A DNA stretch of 64,000 nt from Sphingomonas taxi. GTDB lineage: Bacteria > Pseudomonadota > Alphaproteobacteria > Sphingomonadales > Sphingomonadaceae. The stretch is taken from NCBI GenBank assembly GCA_003240625.1, contig QFMX01000003.1, forward strand, positions 1 through 64,000, read 5' to 3'. Of this stretch, positions 26,283-35,115 are shown one piece after another. The notes under the pieces were generated by a model. It made no database searches and was not told where the DNA came from. It saw only the letters and a program-made list of their open reading frames with translations. The position numbers were made by a program, and so were the translations under genes. Position 1 is the stretch's first letter. The number at the start of each line of letters is the position of its first letter.

Positions 26283-26464
26283 GGCAGGTCTCCTGGCTCG
26301 CGGGTCGTTGCTCGATGCACGCCTTCCCAGGCTTTGCGGCCCAGTGGCTGCCCTCGCGGAGAGGGCTCGTGCGTCTCGCTCGCCGCTTACAGTTGCAGGG
26401 ACAGCCGCGGCATAGGACGGCGAACCGTCCGCACCGCATTCCCAATCAAGCCCTTCCGGGCACC
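26283..26464 (-). promoter_or_regulatory. Cobalamin (AdoCbl) riboswitch upstream of the NiCoT gene
   Basis: The minus strand from 26464 shows GGTGCC, GGGAATGCGGTGCGG, GCCGCGGCTGTCCCTGCAAC plus TGTAAGCGG, AGCCACTGGG, GGGAAGGCG and CCAGGAGACCTGCC (ending at 26283). All class I conserved blocks are present and the core is identical to the cobW copy. The aptamer ends 200 bases before the NiCoT start. No coding gene lies between 26084 and 26555. Confidence 0.96.
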
Positions 26465-26555
26465 GACGCGATCACGGGAAACGGCTGGAAGCCGCATCCC
26501 GCGCGATCGGTACCCTGCTTTCGCCCGCATGCCAACGGGCGTGCCAACGGGCGTG

Positions 26556-28664
26556 CTATTTCGCGACGCCGAGTTGTTGCAGCATGAACGCCTGCCATTC
26601 GGAATTCTGGCGGTAACGCTCGAAGCGGCCGGACTTGCCGCCGTGCCCTGCCTCCATGTTGACGCGGAATAGCAGCGGGTTGGAGTCGGTCTTCAGTTCG
26701 CGGAGCTTGGCGACCCATTTGGTCGGTTCGTAATATTGCACCTGACTGTCCCACAGCCCGGTGCCGACATACAGCGCCGGATACGCCTTCGCCTTGACGT
26801 TATCGTAGGGCGAGTAGCTCAGCATGTAGTCGTACGACGCCTTCTGCGCGGGGTTGCCCCATTCGTCGTATTCGAACGTCGTCAGCGGGATCGACGCGTC
26901 GAGCATCGTCGTGACGACATCGACGAACGGCACCTGCGCGATGATCAGCTTGTAATCCTGCGGCGCCATGTTCGCGATGCCGCCCATCAGCAGCCCGCCC
27001 GCGCTGCCGCCCATCGCCGCGACGCGGTCCTTGGCGGCGTATTTCTGCGCGACGAGATAGCGGGTCACGTCGATGAAGTCGGTGAAGCTGTTCTTCTTGT
27101 TGAGCAGATGGCCGTCGTCATACCAGCCACGGCCCATCTCCTGCCCGCCGCGGATATGCGCGATCGCGTAGACGACGCCGCGGTCGAGCAGGCCGATCCG
27201 CCCCGGGTCGACGGCGGGATCGCTCGAGATGCCGTAGCTGCCATAGGCGTATTGGAAGAGCGGCGCGGTGCCGTCGCGCTTGGTGCCCTTGGCATAGACC
27301 AGCGACACCGGCACGCGCGTTCCGTCACGCGCGGGCGCCCAGACGCGTTCGGTGACGTATTTCGCGGGATCATAGCCCGGTACCGGCGCGACCTTCAGCA
27401 CGCGGCGCTCGCCGGTCTTCGCGTTGACCTCGTAGGTCGTCGTCGGGGTGACGAGCGATCCATAGGTGTAGCGAACCCACGGCGTCGCGGTCTCCTCGTT
27501 GACGTCGAGCGACATGCGATAGGCAGGTTCGTCGGCGGTCACCGCGGTCGACTTGCCGGCATCGTTCAGCACGCGGATCATGCGGTTGCCGCCCTCGCGC
27601 TGGTCGATCGCGACGAAACCGTCGAACGGCTTGAACCCCTCGATGAAGACGGTGTCGCTGGCCGGCGTCAGGTCGCGCCACGCCGCCGTGCCCTTGGCCA
27701 GATCGGCATCGGCGACGGTGACGAGCTTGTAGTTCTTCGCGTCCTTGTTGGTGCGGATGATCCAGCGGTTGCCGATGTGGTCCGCGCCGTAGCGGAACTC
27801 GCGCGCCCGCGGTGCGACGATCGTGAAGCTGGTCGGTGTCGCGGCGGGCGCGCAGCGTTGCTCGTCGCTGACCGTGCTGCCGACGCCGATGCAGATAAAC
27901 TTGTCGTCGGACGTGCGCGAGACCTCCATCGAATAGGTGTCGTCCTTCTCCTCGTACAACAGCCGATCGCTCGCGACGGGCGTGCCGAGGACGTGCGCCT
28001 TCACGCGGTAGCCTCGCAGCGTGACCGGGTCCTTCTCGACGTAGAGGATGGTCTTGTTGTCGTCCGCCCAGACGACGTTCGGCTCGAGGTTCGAGAGCGT
28101 GTCGGCGATCGCCGCGCCGGTCGCGAGGTCCTTCACCTTGAGGACATATTGGCGACGGCCGACGGTGTCTTCGGCCCAGGCGACGCGGGCGTTGTCGGGG
28201 CTTACCGCCCAGTCGCTGAGCGCGAAGAAGCTGTGGCCCTTCGCCATCGCCGGCTCGTCGAACAGCGTTTCGGCGGGCGCGGTGCGGCTGCCCTTGCGGC
28301 GTTCGAGGATGGGGTAATCCGCGCCGGTCTGGAACCGCGAACCGTAATAATAGCCGTTCTTCGCATACGGCACCGAGCTGTCGTCCTGCTTGATATGCGA
28401 GACGGTCTCTTCGTAGAGCTTGGCCTGGAGCGGCTTCAGCGCGGCGAGTTGCGCATCGGCATAGGCGTTCTCCGCGGCGAGATAGGCGAGCATCTCGGGG
28501 TTCTTCCGGGTGTCGTCGCGCAGCCAGTAATAATCGTCCTCGCGCGCGCCGTTGGGCGACGTCACCTGGAACGGCTTCTTCGCCACGCGCGGCGGCTGGA
28601 CTTGCGCCACCGCCGCGGTCGAGACCAGCGCGACGCCCGCCAACATCATGTACCGGATCGTCAT
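26556..28664 (-). CDS. S9 family serine peptidase (oligopeptidase B / prolyl oligopeptidase type)
   Basis: A 702-residue serine peptidase. A signal peptide (MTIRYMMLAGVALVSTAAVAQ) suggests periplasmic location, unlike cytoplasmic E. coli PtrB. The N-terminal beta-propeller covers roughly residues 75-420; the alpha/beta-hydrolase domain has the nucleophile in AMGGSAGGLLMGGIANM (Ser at about residue 554) and the catalytic His in NMEAGHGGKSGRFERYR. These motifs and the C-terminus fit oligopeptidase B, which cuts after basic residues. The ATG at 28664 overlaps the stop of the upstream S9 gene (ATGA), so the two peptidases are translationally coupled. A longer frame to 28964 runs antisense-like within the neighbour and was discarded. 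Confidence 0.9.
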   Translation of the reverse strand: MTIRYMMLAGVALVSTAAVAQVQPPRVAKKPFQVTSPNGAREDDYYWLRDDTRKNPEMLAYLAAENAYADAQLAALKPLQAKLYEETVSHIKQDDSSVPYAKNGYYYGSRFQTGADYPILERRKGSRTAPAETLFDEPAMAKGHSFFALSDWAVSPDNARVAWAEDTVGRRQYVLKVKDLATGAAIADTLSNLEPNVVWADDNKTILYVEKDPVTLRGYRVKAHVLGTPVASDRLLYEEKDDTYSMEVSRTSDDKFICIGVGSTVSDEQRCAPAATPTSFTIVAPRAREFRYGADHIGNRWIIRTNKDAKNYKLVTVADADLAKGTAAWRDLTPASDTVFIEGFKPFDGFVAIDQREGGNRMIRVLNDAGKSTAVTADEPAYRMSLDVNEETATPWVRYTYGSLVTPTTTYEVNAKTGERRVLKVAPVPGYDPAKYVTERVWAPARDGTRVPVSLVYAKGTKRDGTAPLFQYAYGSYGISSDPAVDPGRIGLLDRGVVYAIAHIRGGQEMGRGWYDDGHLLNKKNSFTDFIDVTRYLVAQKYAAKDRVAAMGGSAGGLLMGGIANMAPQDYKLIIAQVPFVDVVTTMLDASIPLTTFEYDEWGNPAQKASYDYMLSYSPYDNVKAKAYPALYVGTGLWDSQVQYYEPTKWVAKLRELKTDSNPLLFRVNMEAGHGGKSGRFERYRQNSEWQAFMLQQLGVAK

Positions 28665-30772
28665 TGTGCTGCTCCCTGCGCCGTTGCTACCGCCGGCTTC
28701 CGGTATCGATCGAACCAGGCGATGATCGCCGACGCCTTCGCCGCAGACTGCGACGGACGGGCAGCGAGGCCACCGTGGCTCGCGCCCGGCACCTTCACCA
28801 GCGCGGTCGGCACGCCGCGGATCTGGAGCGCCGCGTAATATTGCTCGGATTCGCTGACCGGCGTGCGGTAGTCGTCGCCCCCGACCACCACCAGGGTGGG
28901 CGTCTTGACGTTGCCGACAATGCTCAGCGGCGAGCGGTTCCAATAGCTCATCGGATCCTCCCACGGCAGCTTGGTGAACCAGTAGCGCGAGGTGAAGAGC
29001 GTGTTGTCCATCGTCAGCGCCTCGCTGATCCAGTTGATCACCGGCTTCTGTGTCGCCGCCGCCTTGAACCGGTCGGTCTTGCCGACGATCCAGGCGGTCA
29101 GCAGGCCGCCGCCAGAGCCGCCGGTCACGAATAGATTGTCGGGGTCGGCGGTGCCCTCCGCGATCGCCGCGTCGACCGAGGCGATCAGGTCGTCGTAATC
29201 GGCCGCCGGATAGGTCTTGTCGATCAGGTTCGCGAACTCGGCGCCATAGGAGGTCGAGCCGCGCGGGTTGGTCCAGAGGACTGCGTAGCCGGCCGCGGCG
29301 TAAAGCTGCATGTCGGTCGCGAAAGCGGGGCCGTAGGCGGCGTTAGGACCGCCGTGAATTTCGAGGATCAGCGGCACGCGCTGACCCGCGACACGGCCCG
29401 GCGGGGTGGCGAGCCATGCGTCGATCGGTCGACCATCGGGCGCGGTCACCGCGATCTTCCGCACCGGCGCGAGCGCCTTCGATCCGGTCAGCACCGCGTT
29501 AAGCGTCGTCAGGCGCCGCGGCTTGCCGCCGGCCAGCACCCAGACATCGGCGGGCGCGCTCGCATCGCCGCCGGTATAGGCGATCGTGCCGCCCTTCGAG
29601 ACAGAGAACTCGCCGCCGGTATAGGGTCGGTCGAGCCCGCCGCCCGCGACATTGTCGATCAGCGGCGTGACGCGGCCATCGACACCGACGCGCGCAACGC
29701 GGCGCTGGCCGTGGTCGTCATAGCTCGCATACAGGCTGCGACCGTCGGCGGACCACACCGCGTCCTCGATCGCGCGGTCGAGCGTGGCGGTCAGCGAGCG
29801 GGGCGAGGCGGCATCGCGGTCGCCCACATAGAGCTGCGTGTTCTCGTAGCTGCGGCGCTTGTCGTCGAAGCCGAGCCACGCGATCTTCGAGCCGTCGGGT
29901 GAGACGCGTGGCTGGGCATCGGGGCCGTCGCGCGTCGTCAGCGTCCGCATCGTGCCGCTGCCCGCATCGACCGCGATCACGTCGGAGTTCATCACCTGAC
30001 GGTCGGCGGCGGGTCCGCGGATCGCGGCGAAGACGATGCTGCGACCATCGGGCGTCCATGACAGCGGGCCGCCGTCGTCGAACTTGCCGTACGTCAGCTG
30101 GCGGGCAGCGCCCCCGTCCGCGCCCACCACGAACAGATGGTCGTAGCCCGGCTTCACATAGCCCGGCCCATCATTGCGGTAGTTGACCCGGTCGATGATC
30201 GTCAACGGCTCGGCCCATTTCGCGCCCTCGGGCTTGGGCGGCTGCGTGCCGAGCTTGGTCCCCTCGCCTGCTACCGTTGCGATATAGGCGAGCTTCGTCC
30301 CGTCGGGCGACCAGGCGAGCGCCTGCGGATCGCCGGGGAAACTCGTCACGCGCGCGCTCTGCGCACCGCCGATCCAGCGGACGAACAGCTGCGATCCTTC
30401 GCCGTCGCGCGCGGCATAAGCGATGCGCGCCCCGTCGGGCGACCAGCGCGGGCTGCTGCCGTCGGTGGCGAACGGCGTCTGGCGGCCGCTCGCGACGTCG
30501 ATCAGCCATAGCGACGACTGCATCCTGTCGGTCATCACGTCGCCGGTCCGGCGGACATAGACGATCGTCTTGCCGTCCGGACTGATCTGCGGATCGGCCG
30601 CGATCGTCAGCCCGAACAGGTCGCTCCCGGTGAAGCTGCGCGTCGGACCGTCAGGTACCGAGGCGGGTGTCGGAGCGGCCGGCTGTTGCTGGGCAGATGC
30701 CGGCGTCGCCGCGAGCAGGAGTATAGCTAGGGTCAAGCGCAACGGGCGGCTCCTTCGAATGAACCGCGTCAC
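28661..30772 (-). CDS. S9 family peptidase (acylaminoacyl peptidase / DPP IV-like)
   Basis: A 703-residue secreted serine peptidase. A signal peptide (LRLTLAILLLAATPASAQQQ) is followed by a WD40-like/TolB-type propeller with repeated SPDG motifs (ISPDGKTIVYVRR, WSPDGARIAYAARD, WSPDGTKLAYIAT, WTPDGRSIVFAAI, VSPDGSKIAWLGF). The hydrolase domain has the nucleophile motif VTGGSGGGLLTAWIVG and catalytic His in VKVPGASHGGLAARPSQSA. Likely removes dipeptides or acyl-amino acids from small peptides in the periplasm. It is the first gene of a two-peptidase operon; together with the M3 peptidase at 8160 it suggests active use of peptides. Confidence 0.9.
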   Translation of the reverse strand: MTRFIRRSRPLRLTLAILLLAATPASAQQQPAAPTPASVPDGPTRSFTGSDLFGLTIAADPQISPDGKTIVYVRRTGDVMTDRMQSSLWLIDVASGRQTPFATDGSSPRWSPDGARIAYAARDGEGSQLFVRWIGGAQSARVTSFPGDPQALAWSPDGTKLAYIATVAGEGTKLGTQPPKPEGAKWAEPLTIIDRVNYRNDGPGYVKPGYDHLFVVGADGGAARQLTYGKFDDGGPLSWTPDGRSIVFAAIRGPAADRQVMNSDVIAVDAGSGTMRTLTTRDGPDAQPRVSPDGSKIAWLGFDDKRRSYENTQLYVGDRDAASPRSLTATLDRAIEDAVWSADGRSLYASYDDHGQRRVARVGVDGRVTPLIDNVAGGGLDRPYTGGEFSVSKGGTIAYTGGDASAPADVWVLAGGKPRRLTTLNAVLTGSKALAPVRKIAVTAPDGRPIDAWLATPPGRVAGQRVPLILEIHGGPNAAYGPAFATDMQLYAAAGYAVLWTNPRGSTSYGAEFANLIDKTYPAADYDDLIASVDAAIAEGTADPDNLFVTGGSGGGLLTAWIVGKTDRFKAAATQKPVINWISEALTMDNTLFTSRYWFTKLPWEDPMSYWNRSPLSIVGNVKTPTLVVVGGDDYRTPVSESEQYYAALQIRGVPTALVKVPGASHGGLAARPSQSAAKASAIIAWFDRYRKPAVATAQGAAQ

Positions 30773-30784
30773 GATGACACATTA

Positions 30785-32155
30785 TTACGTGGAGGCAAGC
30801 GGTACGAACGTCACCGGCAAACCGTCTTTCGGGCGCGGGATCGGGAACACCTGCCACGCGTCGCCGCTGCCCGCTGCCGCCTCGATCCGGTAGCGCGTGA
30901 GGAGATGTGCGATCAGCAGCCGCATCTGCATCGTCGCGAAGTGCAGCCCGATGCACATATGCGCGCCACCGCCGAACGGCACCCACGCGAACCGGTGGCG
31001 GCCCTTCGATGCTTCGGGCGTGAAGCGGAGCGGGTCGAACCGCTCGGGATCGGGCCAATATTCGGCCATGAGGTGCGTGTAGGTGATGCCGACGCCGACG
31101 CTGGTCCCCGCCGGAATGTCATACCCGCCGAAACTGAAAGCCTTCAGTGCGCGGCGCGGGATCGACGGGACGGGTGGCATCATCCGCAGCGATTCCTTGA
31201 ACGCACATTCGGTGAGGACGAGACGATCGAGCTGCTCGGTCAGCGGCACGGCGGGGTCGAGCGCGGCGACCTCCTCGCGCAACCGCTCCTGCCACTCGGG
31301 GTTGCGCGCGAGCAGCATGACGAGGCTGGTCGCGGACGACGTGATCGTGTCGTGCGCGGCCATCATGAGGAAGTTCATGTGGTCGGCGATCGCCAGCGCG
31401 GTCAGCGGCGCGCCGTCGTCATCGGTCGCGCGGCAGAATTGCGAGAAGAAATCCTGGCCGTTGCCGGTGCGTCGCGCGGGGATCTCGCGTTCGAAGAAGT
31501 CGATCAGATACGCGCGCGCCTTGACGCCCTTACGCATCTGCGTGCCGGGCAGCGGACGGCGGATCGGCGCGACGCTCGCCTGCACCTCGTCGACGAACGC
31601 TTGGTTGATCCGGTCCGCCTCGGCACCCAGCGGCACGCCGAGGAAGCTGGTCGCGGCGAGATCGAGCGTGAGCTTCTTGACCGCGTCGTAGAATCGCAGC
31701 GTCTGGTTGCCCCAGGCCCCGACAGCCGCCGAGATCCCTGCATCGAGTTCCGCCGCATAATGCCGCATCGGCTCGGGCTTGAACGCCACCGACAAGGCTT
31801 TGCGGTCAGCGCGATGCTTGTCGAAATCCATCAGCATCAGGCCGCGCGGGAACAGCAAATTGAGGATCGGCCCCCAGCCCTGTTCGGACGAGAATATCTT
31901 GTCGCGATCGAACAGGATCAGTTCGTTCGCGTCCGGGCCGAGCAGCATCAGGCCGGTCCCGCCGAGCGCGGTGTTGCGATAGACCGGCCCGAACCGCGCC
32001 ACCATGCCGCGCGAAAACCCGATCGGATCGGCGAGCATCTTGAAGGTGTTGCCGAACAGCGGAAGACCGTCGTCGCCGGGTATATGATCGAGCGCGCCCT
32101 TGCGCTGGCGTGGCAGCCAATGCGGGCTGGCGTTCTGCAACAGCGCTTCAGTCAT
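30785..32155 (-). CDS. Cytochrome P450
   Basis: Soluble bacterial P450 monooxygenase, 456 residues. The I-helix oxygen-activation motif is AAHDT (about 266-270), the K-helix ExxR is ESLR (321-324), and the haem loop is FGGGAHMCIG with Cys at about 401. The N-terminus is not hydrophobic, so no membrane anchor. The general sequence resembles the CYP51/CYP136-like branch rather than CYP101-type camphor P450s, but substrate cannot be inferred. The ATG at 32155 has AGGGA eight bases before it. It diverges from the SDR gene across 105 bases that contain the TAAC-N4-GTT motif shared with the TetR gene; no ferredoxin or reductase gene is adjacent. Confidence 0.92.
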   Translation of the reverse strand: MTEALLQNASPHWLPRQRKGALDHIPGDDGLPLFGNTFKMLADPIGFSRGMVARFGPVYRNTALGGTGLMLLGPDANELILFDRDKIFSSEQGWGPILNLLFPRGLMLMDFDKHRADRKALSVAFKPEPMRHYAAELDAGISAAVGAWGNQTLRFYDAVKKLTLDLAATSFLGVPLGAEADRINQAFVDEVQASVAPIRRPLPGTQMRKGVKARAYLIDFFEREIPARRTGNGQDFFSQFCRATDDDGAPLTALAIADHMNFLMMAAHDTITSSATSLVMLLARNPEWQERLREEVAALDPAVPLTEQLDRLVLTECAFKESLRMMPPVPSIPRRALKAFSFGGYDIPAGTSVGVGITYTHLMAEYWPDPERFDPLRFTPEASKGRHRFAWVPFGGGAHMCIGLHFATMQMRLLIAHLLTRYRIEAAAGSGDAWQVFPIPRPKDGLPVTFVPLAST

Positions 32156-32204
32156 CGTCGGATCCCTGTGCGACATGCCGGCTTGGCAAGCTGCGAATAC
32201 GAGC

Positions 32205-32217
32205 ATAACTAATGTTC
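32205..32217. promoter_or_regulatory. Candidate TetR operator between P450 and SDR genes
   Basis: ATAACTAATGTTC matches the site at 35699-35712 (ATAACGAATGTTAC) at 11 of the first 12 bases and contains the imperfect dyad TAAC-N4-GTT. It lies 50 bases from the P450 start and 44 from the SDR start, where a repressor could block both divergent promoters. Confidence 0.55.
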
Positions 32218-32260
32218 TGCAACCGGGGCGCGGATCCCGGGGCTTTGACAGGAGAGATGC

Positions 32261-33040
32261 ATGGACCTCGCAAACAATGCTGCCGTGGTGACCGGCGGCG
32301 CGTCGGGATTGGGCGCGGCGACCGCGCGCGCGCTGGCCGCCAAGGGGGTGAAGGTGGCAATCTTCGACCTTCAGGCGGACAAGGGCGAAGCGCTGGCGGC
32401 GGAGATCGGCGGGGTGTTCTGCAAGGTCGATGTGACATCCGACGACAGCGTCGATGCGGGGTTCGCGGCGGCACGCGCGGCGCACGGCCAGGAGCGGATC
32501 CTGGTCAATTGCGCGGGCACGGGGAATGCGGCGAAGACCGCTGGGCGATCGAAGCAGGACGGTTCGATCAAGCACTTCCCGCTCGATGCGTTCGACCGGA
32601 TCATCCAGATAAACTTGGTCGGCACGTTCCGCTGTCTTGCCAAGTCGGCGGCCGGGATGCTGACGCTTGAACCGGGCGAGGACGGCGAGCGCGGCGCGAT
32701 CGTCAATACCGCGAGCGCCGCGGCGGAGGACGGCCAGATGGGCCAAGCGGCGTACTCTGCGTCAAAGGCCGGCGTGGTCGGCATGACCCTGCCGATCGCG
32801 CGCGACCTCATGAGCGAGGGGATCCGGGTGAACACGATCCTGCCGGGGATCTTCGACACGCCATTGCTCGCCGCCGCGCCGCAGCAGGTGCGCGATGCGC
32901 TGGCGGCGTCGGTGCCGTTTCCCAAGCGCTTGGGGCGGCCGGAGGAGTTTGCGGCGCTGGCGCTGACGATGATCGAGTGCGGGTATTTCAATGGCGAGGA
33001 CGTGCGGCTGGATGGCGCGATCCGGATGGCGCCACGGTGA
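32261..33040 (+). CDS. SDR-family dehydrogenase (3-hydroxyacyl-CoA dehydrogenase type II-like)
   Basis: NAD-dependent short-chain dehydrogenase, 259 residues. TGGASGLG (11-18) is the TGxxxGxG cofactor loop, an Asp after the second strand (IFDLQ) favours NAD, NCAG follows strand 4, and the catalytic YSASK is in GQAAYSASKAGVVGMTLPIA. The pattern of insertions and the PGIFDTPLL and FPKRLGRPEEFAAL segments resemble HSD17B10-type enzymes that oxidise 3-hydroxyacyl-CoAs and hydroxysteroids. In context it may supply the dehydrogenase step missing from the thiolase/acyl-CoA dehydrogenase operon. The ATG at 32261 is preceded by GGAG at a 6-base spacing. Confidence 0.88.
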   Translation: MDLANNAAVVTGGASGLGAATARALAAKGVKVAIFDLQADKGEALAAEIGGVFCKVDVTSDDSVDAGFAAARAAHGQERILVNCAGTGNAAKTAGRSKQDGSIKHFPLDAFDRIIQINLVGTFRCLAKSAAGMLTLEPGEDGERGAIVNTASAAAEDGQMGQAAYSASKAGVVGMTLPIARDLMSEGIRVNTILPGIFDTPLLAAAPQQVRDALAASVPFPKRLGRPEEFAALALTMIECGYFNGEDVRLDGAIRMAPR

Positions 33041-33107
33041 TGTAAGTCGTCCTTACCCTTCCCGGGGCGATGGGCGCGGATGGGGCCCGCTGGGTGGTCA
33101 AGATCGT

Positions 33108-33231
33108 ATCCTCCCCCGCCGGGGGGAGGTGGCTGGCGCTTGCCAGACGGAGGGGGAGGAAAGGGTAACCAAGGTTCCGCGTCCTCCCCCTCCGTCACCT
33201 TCGGCGCCACCTCCCCCTTGCGGGGGAGGAT
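33108..33231. repeat. Palindromic intergenic repeat family A, copy 2
   Basis: Same arm sequences as copy 1 (terminal CCTCCCCC...GGGGGAGG hairpins, inner ACGGAGGGGGAGGA versus TCCTCCCCCTCCGT), but the inner blocks TGGCGCTTGCCA and GTCACCTTCGGC are on opposite sides relative to copy 1, i.e. the element is inserted in the opposite orientation. Confidence 0.8.
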
Positions 33232-33270
33232 CGTTTAACGGCCCCCTTCAGGCTGCCCGGTACCAACCTC

Positions 33271-33372
33271 CACCCCGGCGAAGGCCGGGGCCCAATTGGG
33301 GGACGTGGCTGACTAAGGGCAACGCTTCGTTACTGCGACCTTTCCAATTGGGCCCCGGCCTCCGCCGGGGTG
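33271..33372. repeat. Long inverted repeat (family B)
   Basis: Arms of 29 bases at 33271-33299 and 33344-33372 match as an inverted repeat with a single mismatch, around a 44-base centre. Each arm contains CCCCGGC...GCCGGGG and CCAATTGG. It resembles miniature palindromic elements but no terminal target duplication was established. Confidence 0.75.
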
Positions 33373-33428
33373 GTGATTAGTTAGCGCGGGGTGGTGGTTA
33401 GTTAGCGGGGGTAGTGCTCGGTTTAGCG
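33367..33428. repeat. 21-bp tandem repeat, two good units and one degenerate
   Basis: Units at 33367-33387 and 33388-33408 differ at 2 of 21 positions (GGGGTGGTGRTTAGTTAGCG core); a third, eroded unit follows to 33428. The first unit overlaps the right arm of the family B repeat, so the duplication probably arose from that arm. Confidence 0.7.
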
Positions 33429-33439
33429 GGACGTCGCCC

Positions 33440-35059
33440 TCAGGCCGCCCGCGCCAATTGCCGCCCCTTGATCATGTCCGCGGCCTTCTCGGCGATCATG
33501 ATCGTCGGGGCGTTGGTGTTGGACCCGATCAACGTCGGCATTACCGAAGCATCCACCACCCGCAGCCCCTGCAACCCGCGCACTGCAAGCGTCGCATCGA
33601 CCACCGCCAGCTTATCGTCCGACGTGCCCATCTTGCACGTCCCCACCGGGTGGTAGATCGTCTCCGCGGTCCGCCTTACCCAGGCGTCGATCTCGTCGTC
33701 GGTCCGCACATCCTCACCGGGCGACAGCTCCCCCGCCCGGTACGGATCAAGCGCCGCCTGCCGCGCGACATCGCGCCCGATCCCGACGCACGCCCGCATC
33801 ACCCGCCGATCCTCCGCGGTCGCGAGATAGTTCGCGACGATCACCGGATCGGCAAACGGATCGGCCGAACGCAGCCCGATCCGCCCGCGACTCTCCGGCC
33901 GCAACTGGCAGAGATGCAGCGTGAAGCCGTCCTCGGTCGCCTTCACCTTGCCGTGATCCTGCATGATCGCGAGCACCGCGTGGATCTGCACGTCGGGCCG
34001 CGACAGACCTTCGCGCGACGACACGAACGCGCCCGCTTCGAGGAATTGTTGCCGCCCCGCCCCCTTGCCACGCAGGAGGTAATTCAGCCCGACGCCGATC
34101 ATCCCGACACCCTTGGTCATCGCATAGCCAGTCCTCAGCCCGCGCGATTTCCAGTTCATCACGACGTCGAGATGGTCCTGGAGGTTCTCGCCGACACCGG
34201 GCAGTGAATGGACGACGCCCACACCGGCCGCGGTCAGTCGATCCGGGTCGCCGATCCCCGATAATTGAAGGATCTGCGGCGACTGCACCGCCCCCGCGCA
34301 CAACAGCACCTCGCGCGTGGCCGTCACCGACTCCGCCCGCGCGCCCTTGTCGAGCACATAGTCGACACCGACCGCCCGCCCCTTGTCGATCCGGATCCGC
34401 GTCGTCCGCGCGCCCGTCACGCAGGTCAGGTTACGCCGCGACAGCACCGGCCGCAGATACGCCGCCGCCGTGCTCCAGCGTTTTCCATCCGCCACTGTGA
34501 GGTCGTAGCGGCCGAAGCCCTCCTGGCTCGCTCCGTTGAAATCCTCGGTGACCGGATAGCCCGCCTGCCGCCCCGCTTCGACCAGCGCATCGTAGAACGG
34601 GCTGTCGGACTCGCCGCCCGAGATCGTCAGCGGCCCCGCGCCGCCATGCAGGTCGCACTCGCCGCGATGATGCCCTTCGAGCCGCTTGAAATACGGCAGC
34701 ACGTCGTCGAACGACCAGCCGGGTAAGCCCATCTGCCGCCACTCGTCGTAATCCTGCGGATGCCCTCGCGTGTAGATCATGCCGTTGATCGACGAACTCC
34801 CGCCCAGCCCCTTGCCGCGCGGCCACCACAGGCGGCGATTGTCGAGATGCGGCTCGGGCTCGGTCGAAAAGCCCCAGTTGCTCGCATTCTTGCTCTTGAT
34901 GAGTTCGCCGACCCCCGCGGGCATCCGCACCAGCACGCCGTCGTTGCGTCCACCCGCCTCGAGCAGCAGCACCGACACATCCGGGTCCTCGGTCAGCCGC
35001 GCGGCGAGCACACAGCCGGCCGAGCCCGCGCCGATAATTACGTAGTCATACGTCTGCAT
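33440..35059 (-). CDS. GMC-family FAD-dependent oxidoreductase (alcohol/choline dehydrogenase type)
   Basis: A 539-residue flavoenzyme oxidising an alcohol to an aldehyde. The N-terminal dinucleotide-binding motif is VIIGAGSAGCVLAARLTEDP. GMC signature 1 is GKGLGGSSSINGMIYTRGH and signature 2 is GAVQSPQILQLSGIG; the active-site His is in TIYHPVGTCKMGT, and NAPTIMIAEKAADMI closes the FAD site. It resembles BetA, but no betB, betI or choline transporter is nearby and the context is a P450/acyl-CoA cluster, so a long-chain or polycyclic alcohol is a better guess than choline. It lies 56 bases downstream of the TetR gene, probably co-transcribed. GGAGG precedes the ATG. Confidence 0.92.
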   Translation of the reverse strand: MQTYDYVIIGAGSAGCVLAARLTEDPDVSVLLLEAGGRNDGVLVRMPAGVGELIKSKNASNWGFSTEPEPHLDNRRLWWPRGKGLGGSSSINGMIYTRGHPQDYDEWRQMGLPGWSFDDVLPYFKRLEGHHRGECDLHGGAGPLTISGGESDSPFYDALVEAGRQAGYPVTEDFNGASQEGFGRYDLTVADGKRWSTAAAYLRPVLSRRNLTCVTGARTTRIRIDKGRAVGVDYVLDKGARAESVTATREVLLCAGAVQSPQILQLSGIGDPDRLTAAGVGVVHSLPGVGENLQDHLDVVMNWKSRGLRTGYAMTKGVGMIGVGLNYLLRGKGAGRQQFLEAGAFVSSREGLSRPDVQIHAVLAIMQDHGKVKATEDGFTLHLCQLRPESRGRIGLRSADPFADPVIVANYLATAEDRRVMRACVGIGRDVARQAALDPYRAGELSPGEDVRTDDEIDAWVRRTAETIYHPVGTCKMGTSDDKLAVVDATLAVRGLQGLRVVDASVMPTLIGSNTNAPTIMIAEKAADMIKGRQLARAA

Positions 35060-35115
35060 GCCCGCATCCTCCTCATAACGCTCCGCTTTTTACGGAGTCG
35101 CATTATCTCGATACG

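Larger units (their letters stand above)
33041..33439. other. 399-base repeat-filled gap between SDR and GMC genes
   Basis: No gene. Contains family A copy 2 (33108-33231), a different long inverted repeat (33271-33372) and a 21-bp tandem array (33367-33428). The flanking genes converge, so the region is probably transcribed only by read-through. Confidence 0.75.

Noticed and set aside
33367..33428. Possible small CRISPR array
   Set aside because: The 21-bp units are directly contiguous with no spacers, and no cas gene is in the window.
33440..35059. Calling the GMC enzyme choline dehydrogenase (betA)
   Set aside because: Motifs are generic for GMC enzymes, and no betaine aldehyde dehydrogenase, BetI or choline transporter gene is adjacent; the ALDH at 41407 is of the coniferyl type.
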